From: Nectonema munidae
Taxonomy: Eukaryota; Nematomorpha; Nectonematoida; Nectonematidae
Direction: 5' to 3'
DNA length: 64,000 nucleotides
Assembly: GCA_030549495.1 (NCBI GenBank)
Contig: JAUIRK010000001.1
Coordinates: 1-64,000 of the forward strand
This document shows positions 11,831 through 21,670 of the stretch, piece by piece. The position numbers and the translations under genes were made by a program. Under the pieces are notes generated by a model that was not told the DNA's origin, did no database searches, and saw nothing but the letters and a program-made list of their open reading frames with translations. Within the stretch, counting starts at the first letter, position 1. Each line of letters opens with the position of its first letter.

Positions 11831-11959
11831 ATCGTTGAAATATATATGTAACATTAAAAATATTTATAAAAACTTATTAATCTCTGAGAAAAATAGAGGG
11901 GGCACTTTACGCCCCCCAGCACTTGAGCGGACAAATTTTGCCCAGCACTAATAGGGTAA

Positions 11960-14708
11960 TATCAAAGGTGTATAGCTGATTTCAAATCTGCAATCAATCA
12001 AGAGAAAAGAGACTCTTGGATCAAATACACCTCTCAAGCAAGCAAAAATCCTTGGAAATTTATCAACGCATTATCCAATAAGAAAAAGCAAGCTGATCTT
12101 CCTTTCATCAATTCTTCTTTTCTCCCGGACAAAATCTATCACAATCCTTCTTTTCTTACTTCTTTTTTCCCTCATGATTCACCTACTTCTGATGACGTGA
12201 GTCACTCATTACTGCGCGCTAAGGTGAACTTTTCACTTTCTAAAATTCAAAATCCCTCGTTCCCTGAGATCACCATCAAGGAAATAACCCAAACTATTGA
12301 CAATCTTAACTCTAGATCTTCTCCTAGTTTTGATCTGATTACTTCCCTTACATATTCAAAGATCATTTCATCTCTTCATCAACCACCTTATCTTAGTTTT
12401 CAATTCGATTCTATCTCTTTCCCACTTTCCTTCCATTTGGAAAAGAGGTCGTCTCATTTTTATTCCGAAAGCACATAAAGATCTGAACATTTCTTCCAAT
12501 TGGCGCCCCATCACTATTCTTCCAGCCATAGGTAAAATTTCCGAAAAAATTATCAGACGTCGACTTAGCTATCAAATTCACTCCCATAATCTCATTAATA
12601 ATCTTCAATGTGCTTACCTACCGTTCAGAAATACCGAATCCGCACTTTCAAACTTCTCCACTTACATTGAAAAATCGAATCAAGAGAAAAAAATATGTTC
12701 TTCTATTTTTCTTGACATATCCAATGCGTTCAATAATGCTTGGCATCCTGCTATTCTATCCAATCTTCTATCTAAAGCCTACCCCAAGTACCTTATTAAA
12801 TTAATATCTAGCTACCTTTCAAACAGACAACTCATCTTCAAATATAAATTCTTCTCTGATGTTCATTCTCTCTCTCTATCTACACCCCAAAGTGGTTGCC
12901 TCTCCGATATTCTCTGGATTGTCCTAATCAATCCAATCCTCGAGTTTATTAGGTCAAATACAGACTTCGCTCAATGTTATTCTGATGACATTGTATTCTC
13001 CTTCTCAAGTGACTCACAAGTTAAGAATCTTTATAGAATTTCAGCTTTTTTCAAATCTCTAGTGAAATTTTCTAGCTCATTCAAGATCTCCTTTAACCCA
13101 TCTAAAACGTCTTTGATCTATTTCACGCGCAAATCAGTTTCAAATCTTGGTGTCACCTTAGACTCGTCCTATATAGCACCCTCATCATCAGTTAAATATC
13201 TCGGGCTCACTTTCCAATCCAACTTACGTTGGACGGAACACTTCAAAAGTTTATACAAAAAGCTAAGCTTCACAATTTTTTCCACAAAAAAAGTCGTTGC
13301 TTACAAATGGGGCTTGTCTGTCTCTCACTCTCGTTTTATATACACCGGCATTGTCCTTCCCATCATTCAATACGGTATTCTCTCCTGGGGCTTAGCTCTT
13401 CTTCATTCATCTTCGCTCCATCTACTTTCTAAAATTCATAGGCTGTGTCTCCTCTCTATATCTAAGGCATTCCGCTCTACCTCTACTAGCTTACTTGAAA
13501 TTATGCTAGATATTCCTCCTCTCCATCTTCAACTAGAAAAGATTTTACTAAAGAGATTTATTTTCATGTATAAATCTTGTAATCCTCCACTCTTAACTTC
13601 TCATGATTTTTCTGAGATCACGCCTTCCTTCAGTTTTTTTAACTCATTACTTTCTTCTTTTGCTCCTAACTTAAAAGTTCACCTTGTTCATCATAATTTG
13701 CCATCTATAATTTTAAAGCATCCCTCATCACCCCTTCCATACTCTTTGAACATCTGTCGTAATAACAGTTTAGCAAAATCGTCTATTTTGACATCTCGCA
13801 TTAGCCCTCATATTTTGCGTATCTTTTCCGATGCTTCGAAGTCTTCAAATCATTGCTCAATAGCATGGGCCTTTTTCGAGCCTTTCTCAGTTTCTCCTTT
13901 CTTCAAATTCCAAGCTCCCATTGATTCCTTACACTCCACATCAGAAGCTCAATCAATCGCTATCCTCTCTGCTTGTAACTATCTTCTTTCCAATATCGAG
14001 TCTTTTTCTTCATTCAAACATTTGAGCTTCTTTACTGATTCTCGTAACACTATTCATCATCTCAACCTGCCTGCCCGAATTCCCTACTTCATATCTCTCA
14101 TTTATCCGAAACTTCTCCTTTTATCTAACAAATTCTCTTTAAGTTTTGATTGGTGCGCATCCCACACAGATATCTACGAAAACCACTATGTCGACATCTT
14201 AGCCAAGCAAGCAAGTCATCTCTCACCCGTCTTGTCCCTTTCCACCCACTTCAAAGTTTTCAACTTGGCTTTCATTGACCACGTTTATAAAATCTGGAAC
14301 AGGGAAAGTATTTCTTCAAAGTCCCGTTTAACCAATTCATTCTCAAATTTACAATCAATTCAATATATATGGAGCCAAAGCAAGTTCAAAATAACCCGGC
14401 CTCTTATTAGATGGCTGTCAGGTCATGTATCTTGCAAAGAATACTTCTTTCAACGAAAAATTTCCAATGACAGCTTATGTCGTCTATGTCATGAATTTTC
14501 AGAGACACCCTACCACATTATTTTTACATGTCAATATACCCACACAATCTGCGAAAATTTCATTAACCCGACTGTGCGCACTCTTGGACGTTTTCCTATC
14601 TCTCTAACTGACCTAATCTATTATCCATCCCTTCTCATCAAACTTAATAAATTGATTAATGTAATTGAACCTAAACTTACTGTCTTGCCCATCCATTCAC
14701 CTAATTAG
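11960..14708 (+). pseudogene. LINE-A ORF2, reverse transcriptase, RNase H and C-terminal knuckle
   Basis: Coding resumes with YQRCIADFKSAIN and contains the thumb-side and palm motifs of a reverse transcriptase: NWRPITILPAIGK, SIFLDISNAFNNAWH and the catalytic box CYSDDIVF (YSDD in place of the usual YADD). RNase H follows with IFSDASKSS, TSEAQSIAIL, FFTDSRNTIH and WCASHTDIYENHYVDILA, i.e. the D-E-D-D set. Then LIRWLSGHVSCKEYF and a CRLCHEF..H..C knuckle. One frame shift lies near 12365-12400. From about 12440 to the stop at 14708 the frame is open, although its first ATG is at 13062. The enzyme would copy LINE RNA onto nicked DNA. This copy is inactive because ORF2 is split. Confidence 0.85.
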
Positions 14709-15022
14709 TCATTTTTTTAGCTTTTATATCTACACTTGTTTTTTTCTTCTTAATTTAGATCATTAAACCCACCTTTCTCCTAATTCCTAAGCAACACAGC
14801 ACTGCAAGCATATCGACTTAAGTCGGATTGTGCTTTGAGATCTCACTACCTACCTACCAGGGTTGGGGTCAATTATAACTTTCAATTACAATTACACTTT
14901 TATTTACTACCCTTAAACTACAATTATAATTACAATTATGTTAAAAAAAATTTCAATTACAATTACAATTACAATTATGTAATTAATTTTTCTTTCAATT
15001 ATAATTACAATTACAATTACAA

Positions 15023-18000
15023 CAGTGGCGGATCCAAAGGGGGGGGGCGCCGGGGCCAGGCCTCCCTATGAAAACATTTCAAAGTTACTCTGACAAATTT
15101 GCTAAGTTTTTTTATTTTTTATATTAGATTGAAAGTACTCATTATAATACGCATCTTCATTATCACATTAGTTTTTGCGAACGATCATCTCACAAACTAA
15201 GTGCACCAATGTGACAAAAAGCTGTCAAGTTGCATGATGAATTTATACATTTGTTATTTGTTCCTTCTCTGCTCTTTCTTCATATCATTTATATATGTGT
15301 GTGTGTGTGTGTGTGATTTTGTTCACTCATATATGCTCGTTTTGCTTTCTTTTCTCTTGTTTGTTTCCGAACCAGATATTACGTATTCTTCAAAAAATTG
15401 ATATCCCCAAAATTGTTATCATAATTTTCTACGAATTTTCTTGTGAATTATAAGTGATCTCAGTTAGTACTTATGACTTTATTTTGACAATTGATATATT
15501 CAGAACATACAAATATTAATTAATTTTAAATAATTAATTTGTAACAGAGTTTATGACATATATCGATTTTTACCAAATATTCATGCCACTACACCATTAG
15601 AATTGAGCTGACCATAATAAGTTTCTTGTTTCACAGTTTCATTTCATTATAATCTTAATGCTTCTTTATATATTTGACAAATGTTTGAATTCTAGTTTTT
15701 TATGTTTGATTTTCCAAATATATGTTATAGTCATTCCTATTTTTGCTAAAGAAGTCATTAGAGTATAACACATACCAGCTTTTTCTAGCCATTTTTATGC
15801 AGCGCTAATCAAAAGGCAAAAACACTTATAATTTTAAATTTTATAAAAAATAAATTAGAATTATGTTGGTTCGACAAATAAGTCAAAGCATTTTAACTCT
15901 AAAATGCAGCAGGTTTACCTTCAAAAATGAAAAAGTTATGAAAACATGCACGCACGAACATATTTACCTTAAGTATTACTTTAGAAGGACAGCCATAAAG
16001 CACAACTGCTTAAAGTGAAATGATTTTAAAATGAATATAAATTTTAAAAAACAATAATTTTAATATCAAATATTTACGATCAATTTCAAAGAAACTTATT
16101 TTTAAATAACTTTACTCTGTGACTTTTTGGTTTTAGACGATTTTAGTTTTATCTGTTTGGTTTTTGCAAGTTTTGATCAGACACTTATTGATTCAGCTAG
16201 GTTTGACAGATTGTGGGATTCCGCAATCCCGAGTTGTATGAAAAAATTGATTAAGCTCAGATACGTTTTTTAATTCATTTTTCATATATTCTTCATAATA
16301 TTATTTAGCACTTCATAATATTCTTTAGTTTTAGTTAAGATGAATACTCAAAGCTCTTCAAAATGTAAAAAAAGAAAAATAATAGATTATTTTACAAAAA
16401 ATGATTTGATTAGGAGCATCAAAACTTTCAGCCAAACAGTTGGTGAATTTACCCTGCAAACGTTTTGCTAAATTGACAGGTCAAGATGGATATCTATATG
16501 AACACAACAAAGCACAATATCAAGCCAAGGCTATGATGGTGCAGGAGCAATGAGTGGAGCTTTTAATGGAGTACAAGCAGAAGTACGGCGTATTTGTGGA
16601 AATCAAGCAATATATATGCACTGCGCTGCTCATTCTTTCAACCTTACTTTGATTAAAGCAGGTGAAGTTCCAGAAATTCGAAACACTTTTGGTATAGTTG
16701 GGAGTTTAGCGAAGTTTTTTAATTCAAGTTCTGTGAGGAGTAAAAAATTGCAAGAAGCTGTAAAGGAGTCGAAAAATGAAATTTCAAGATACAGACTGAA
16801 AGTTCCATGTCCAACTCGTTGGATTGAGAAACATGAATCTATTCACACTGCATACATCTTCTATTATGAAGTCATTGATACACTAGAGAAAATAAGCAAA
16901 GAAAAATCAACTTCTTCTTCAGACGCTAACTCTTTGCTCAACTCTCTAACTAAATCTGAGTTTGTTGTCGCATTAGTTATATTAAATGATGTAATGTATG
17001 TAACAAAAAAGATCTCTCTTTTTTTACAATCTAGTTCCAATGATATTTTTTCAGCTGTCAAACAAATTTCAATTATAAAACACCAGTTAGAAGAGTGGAG
17101 AAACAATGAAACACAATTTCGTAGAATTTTTGAAAAAGCTCAAAATTTATTTGGAGAGGAACAATTGAGTATTCCAAGAATAGCAAATAAAATGACTAAA
17201 AGAAGTAATATTCCAGCATCCTCTCCATTAGAATTTTATCGACGTTCGATTTTCTTACCTTTTTTGGATACTATTATTTCACAAATCAGTGATCGATTTG
17301 AAAAGCACATTAGTACTGTTAGTCTTCTCTGTGGTTTATTACCAGAATTCGCTAAAAACGTTAAATTTGATGAAGTTAAAAGTGGATTGGATATTTATTT
17401 TGGAATAATAAAATGTAGTTTGGAGGAGTTAGAACTGGAGTTTCAAACATGGAAGCTTTTCTCCAAAACAGTTTCAGATGCTCCGCGCGATCCAATTACC
17501 GCTCTAGAAATTTGTGATAAAGCATTTTATCCAAACATTCACAAACTTCTACTTATTTACGCAACTTTACCAGTTTCTTCATCAACAGCTGAGCGCACTT
17601 TTTCAGTACTCAAAAAATTAAAATCTTATCTGCGTTCAAATACAGGAGAAGATATTGTGAAAAAACACTTGAGCTTTTCTCTCTTAAAGAACGAAAAATG
17701 AAAATTTAATTTTCTATTTTTTTATATTATAAGTAATTTGTTGGGAAACTCACTTTATTTACCATCTTTCAAAAATTTTATTTTTCATGTAATGTAATTT
17801 AATTCTTTATAAAGTTTTTTCATTACTTTTTAATAAAAAACTAAAGCTCACATCAGTTTGTTGAACATTATATTAGTTTATATATTTACGCGTATAAAGT
17901 TTCATAACTCAAAATATAATTACAATATAGAGCATAGCTGTTTTTCCATAATAGAGTTTTGATGAAAATCCTAATAATTATTGTGATATACTACAGTTGA

Positions 18001-18079
18001 CGTACTTTTTAACTTCAAAAAAATTTCAAAGAAAAGTTTGCCCCCCCCCCCCTTCATATAATTTCTGGATCCGCCACTG
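15023..18079 (+). mobile_element. hAT1: hAT transposon nested in hAT2
   Basis: The ends are CAGTGGCGGATCCA and TGGATCCGCCACTG with an exact 8-bp target duplication AATTACAA at 15015-15022 and 18080-18087. G-rich and C-rich runs lie just inside the ends (about 15039-15048 and 18041-18052). A transposase remnant lies at 16340-17701. A TG dinucleotide microsatellite sits at about 15295-15317. A related solo terminus occurs at 59192. Confidence 0.95.
16340..17701 (+). pseudogene. hAT1 transposase (ZMYM/TTF-type), internally deleted
   Basis: An N-terminal scrap starts at ATG 16340 (MNTQSSSKCKKRKIIDYF), typical of the basic head of TTF-finger hAT proteins. It is followed within about 150 bases by the second half of the RNase H-like catalytic domain (SSQGYDGAGAMSGAFNGVQ) in the long frame 16550-17701. 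Further family motifs are CAAHSFNLTL and PTRWIEKHESI. The C-terminal hAT dimerisation domain is well kept: LLIYATLPVSSSTAERTFS then KLKSYLRSNTGEDIV. Full relatives are roughly 600-800 residues, so much of the N-terminal half, including the zinc finger, is missing. In an intact element the protein would cut and paste DNA between the terminal repeats. Confidence 0.85.
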
Positions 18080-18178
18080 AATTACAACTTCCGATTTATA
18101 CAAAAATAAGGAAATATATTTATTATAGAACAAAAAAATGTAATTAATTTGAAATTGATATTTAAAAAATTTATCGAT

Positions 18179-19165
18179 TCATACAATATGCATGTTTGAT
18201 CTTAGAAACATTAGCTCCTCAAATCTCGAATCTGATAAACGGCATCTGCCTGGCCTTATAATTTTGCCAGCAATCGAAAAAACTCGTTCGACAGGAGCAG
18301 ATGATGCAGGAATAGCTAAACAGCGAAGAGCTAGCGTTTTTAACTCAGGATAAATAGATTTATTTTGTTGCCAGAAAATAAGCGGGTCGCTGTCCCCCGG
18401 AATTGTTGATTCTTTTAGATAAGACTTTATCTGACACTCAGCCGATGTGCTTGAAAAGTTTGTGTAATCCTTCGCAATGGACTTTGTAGACATGAAATTG
18501 AAGAGTTTGCATTTTTTCTTAGGAGCTTCTGTCACTTGTTGAAGTGTACTTGTTTTATTCAGTGGGACTAACGCTGTAACTTTCTTTTGCAGCAGATGAG
18601 TCAGCTCAAGGATTTCCTGCGGTGTGCACCAATCAGTTTTCCATCTTGGATCAAGAACAGCTGCTAATCGAAAAGCATCACTTTTTTTCATATATATTTA
18701 AGCGCTTTTCAACTGAGAAAGAAATATTCGAAACTAGACTCGATTTGTACTGTGAAGATAGCTCAAGTAGTGCAGACTTTATACCTCGAATACAAGGTAA
18801 CACGAGACTAGATGTTACTACGTTTTGTCCTTGGCATTGATTCGTAGCAATTTCAAACGGTGTTAAAACTTCTGTTATTATTTTGATGATATTCATCTCA
18901 TCTTTGGTCATCTTTCCAAGAAACTTGATCTTTTCAATTTTCATGGGATCAGCTATTAAAATGGATTTTAGTATCTTGTTAGCACTGCTCCACCTAGTCT
19001 CGTTTTTTGCTTGAAACTTATGATCTCCTTCAAAAATCTCTGTACATAGGCTTGAATGTCTTATGTGATTAATGAGCTTAGACGCTTTATTTATAATAGC
19101 TGCAATTTCTTGAGTATTTTTCAATCCATCTTTAACCACCAGTTGAATAAAGTGCTTTAAAATTT
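18179..19165 (-). pseudogene. hAT2 transposase (zf-BED type), C-terminal two thirds
   Basis: Two overlapping minus-strand frames (19139-18678 and 18691-18179) encode consecutive parts of one protein, separated by a single frame shift near 18685. Motifs are LQLVVKDGLK-like FIQLVVKDGLKNTQ, NETRWSSANKILKSIL, AAVLDPRWKTDW and the C-terminal dimerisation block RCLAIPASSAPVERVFSIAG then RSNM. This is the ZBED4-like hAT architecture. The N-terminal BED finger and first catalytic residue are absent upstream. The stop lies about 90 bases from the rejoined left subterminal repeat, consistent with a left-facing 3' end. Confidence 0.85.
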
Positions 19166-20235
19166 AAAAACTAAATCTCGTTAAATAAGAAAGGTTCAGA
19201 GCATAAATTTTAAAAGACTAAAAATGCATGCATAGTGATTAAAATTTTTAAGATATTTTTAAAACCATGTCAAAAAATTCGTATAGTTGTACTTATATAC
19301 TTTATATAATAAATTAAAAAACTTTTAATATTAATCAATAATCACAAATTTCTCAAAAGATTCTTGATTAATTTATATTAGTTTTCATATAATGATATAG
19401 TCAATAATTAATAGATTTTACTTTCATATGGGTATGGAAGTTGGAAGATGCAACATACGATCCAGAGACAAACTTATCACAGTTTTTTTTTATCAAATGT
19501 AAATAAAATGGTACCCAATTTTTTCAGTTTAAATTGACCGATACTTTTACTTTCCTGAATACTTTTATCCATAATAAAATGGTTGAACACTGGTGGTGGC
19601 ATTTGATATTTTGCTCAAAATGTTCTATCAAAGCTTGAAGAAGTAAAGAGTAATTATGTCGTGCGAAACTTCCGTCCTAATTTGAAAATCTTCTGTTGAT
19701 GTCATTCATCAAAGCATTATATTAGATCATATACAAGTGAGTTGAAAATATGGTGCATGTATAAGCACAAGTTTCATTTACAACGAATTGCTTCTATAAA
19801 TTTTTTCATGTATGAATGATTATTGCCGTTTTCAAAGACAAGCTTTATATTTTTGTATCTGTAATTGATGAATGATGAGAGTCAAACTACAGTGACGTCC
19901 CACATGTGTTCAATGTAAAGTAACATAAAAAACTAGCTAAAGGGTGAGAAAGAGAGAGCGAGTGAAAATGAGAGAAACGAGCAACGTTTTGCAAATCAGT
20001 GAACACTCAAGATTCTCATATCGCCTCCAACATACTCTTCTTATAGTCAAAATAATTGAAAATTGGGGTTTCAATTACAATTATTTTCCAATTATGAGGC
20101 TTTAATTACAATTATAATTTCAATTACACTCTAATTTTTTTCTCAATTACAATTACAATTAGAATTACACTTTAGTTATAATTAATATTCAATTACACAA
20201 TTACAATTATAATTGAACCCAACCCTGCTACCTAC

Positions 20236-21570
20236 CTACCATAATAAATTTTATCTGAAGTTTCAAAATGGCCGATTTCTTATTTTTTATTCAATTTTAT
20301 TTTACATTTCAAGAGTTTTGTCTGCTCATAATATTATGATTCATAAATCATTCTAAGAATTATGCTAGTATAAAGGGTTAATCAATTCATAAAATTTATG
20401 AATCCATTTTGAATAGTAATTAGATAGACCCTCAACTCTTTATAATTCTATGGTTTTTTCATAGAACTTTTAGCTCCTAAGAGGTCTGTCCTTTACCGAA
20501 CTGGTCTTATCTGTCCATTTTTAATTAAGAAACAAAGAATATCACGATGTTCTTGATCGTATCCCAAGATAGTGATTTTATCCAAATAAGCATATGTGTT
20601 CTCTAGGTGCTCTTAATTTATCATGTTATCAATGATTCGCTTAAGCTTAAAAAGTGCATTGTTAGCTTGAAAAGCAGGACAGTGCCTATTCTCTTCTTCC
20701 AGGAAAACTTGATAGAAATAGTGGTTATCGTCCCATAAAGATAATGGCTTTGGCACTTAAATGTATTCAAAGCTGATTCAATCAATTTGGGCCTCAAACC
20801 TCTAAAATTAAAACTAACTTCAGAGAAGAGATCTGGTTGAGAATGTTGATCCAGTACTAAATCTTATTAGATTAGGAAATACAAATAACTTAGTATTCCT
20901 ATACTGGTTATCTTTAAAGTGTATATCAGCAAAAGTATAACTTAGGCACTCCACCACCTGGAAAGTTTGCAGCCGGTCCAACGGAGAGAGAAGAGCCATG
21001 AAGCGTACACCGAGGTGATTTCACAACCTTAGGATGAATGAGAAACTTTAAAGTTTCAGTGTTAATCAGAGCCTCCCTTTTTTCTTGGTTGATTTTCAAT
21101 GGTTAGAAGTAGTATTGTTCCTGAATGGAGAGACTCAACTGGTTTTTGTTTTCGAACAGCCAGTATCGGGAAGCCATGCGATTGATTCTTTTACAAAGGC
21201 TTTGTCTAGGGTTAATATATCTTCGTCGTAGGTTGTCTCATTTCATAAGAGTTGGAAAATCTTGTACGATACGTGAGTTAGCAATAAAAGAAACTTGGTT
21301 TCTTGAGAAACACTGTGAAGACTGAGAAAAATCTCTAACTTTTCCTTGCAATGTTCGTAATTTTATTGAGCATCTGCATTATCACGATCTATCTCTAAAA
21401 GTCCAGGACTTACCATTGAACTTTTAAATTCCACATTGTTTGAGGTCAAAGGAGTAGACGTATAAGCCCAGTAATATGTAAAATAAAATGTGGTAGATTT
21501 GAAAGAGTAAAAAACTTTATTATTCGACAAAATTACACAATGATAAAGATAAAGATGAGGGTGTATGAGA
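20236..21570. other. No gene recognised
   Basis: This follows the end of hAT2. Composition is slightly less AT-rich than elsewhere and a 66-residue open frame exists at 21125-21325, but I recognise no domain on either strand. It could hold a very old element or the 5' part of the ten-exon gene; the sequence does not decide. Confidence 0.4.
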
Positions 21571-21574
21571 TTAC

Positions 21575-21650
21575 TGTTGAAAAACCGGTTTTTGAATTTT
21601 AATTTAAAATTTAAAATCGTATTCAAAAACCGATTTTTTAAATAATTTTT
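21575..21650. repeat. Short palindromic repeat
   Basis: AAAAACCGGTTTTTGAA is followed about 30 bases later by TTCAAAAACCGATTTTTT, giving a hairpin of roughly 17-base arms. It lies just upstream of the first recognised exon of the ten-exon gene. Confidence 0.6.
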
Positions 21651-21670
21651 TTTTGTTTTTTAATATTTAA

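Larger units (their letters stand above)
7969..11959. mobile_element. Twin-array TIR element, copy 1 (unrecognised family)
   Basis: The left end is TTACCCTATTAGCGCTGGG and the right end is CCCAGCACTAATAGGGTAA. Inside are a G/C hairpin at the left end, array 1 (about 8340-9780), a core of about 1 kb (9790-10860), array 2 (about 10890-11830) and a right end in which the AGTGCTGGG motif is present twice. No full transposase frame exists. It sits inside LINE-A ORF2. A target duplication is not clear: TTTA precedes and TAAT follows the CCC..GGG ends. The TTAA-like flanks and CCC start recall piggyBac, but this is not enough for assignment. Confidence 0.85.
5640..14857 (+). mobile_element. LINE-A: I/R1-group non-LTR retrotransposon, split by other elements
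   Basis: A LINE with two cistrons: ORF1 with CCHC knuckles (5768-6986) and ORF2 with apurinic-type endonuclease, reverse transcriptase, RNase H and a C-terminal zinc knuckle (6980-14708). This domain order is known from the I/R1/LOA group. A 4 kb TIR element interrupts it at 7969-11959. The 3' tail ends in a CTAC microsatellite (14846-14857), where a hAT inserted (14858-20227); the CTAC tail resumes at 20228. ORF2 is open for about 755 codons from near 12440 to 14708, so this copy is fairly young despite several frame breaks. The 5' end is set only roughly. Truncated relatives lie at 49095-50692 (minus) and 51255-52345 (plus). Confidence 0.85.
14858..20227 (-). mobile_element. hAT2: BED-type hAT transposon in the LINE-A tail
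   Basis: The inverted termini are CAGGGTTGGGGTCAATTATA (left) and AATTGAACCCAACCCTG (right), with an exact 8-bp target duplication CTACCTAC at 14850-14857 and 20228-20235. Both subterminal regions consist of degenerate AATTAC/TTATAA repeats (14870-15022 and about 20040-20215). The transposase remnant (18179-19165) reads on the minus strand. A second hAT (15023-18079) sits inside its left subterminal repeat. The first half of the transposase, including the BED finger, was not found in 19.2-20.0 kb, so this copy is defective. Confidence 0.92.

Noticed and set aside
14835-15071. Asn/Tyr-rich open frame of 78 residues
   Set aside because: It is generated by the AATTAC/TTATAA subterminal repeat of hAT2 and crosses the hAT1 boundary.
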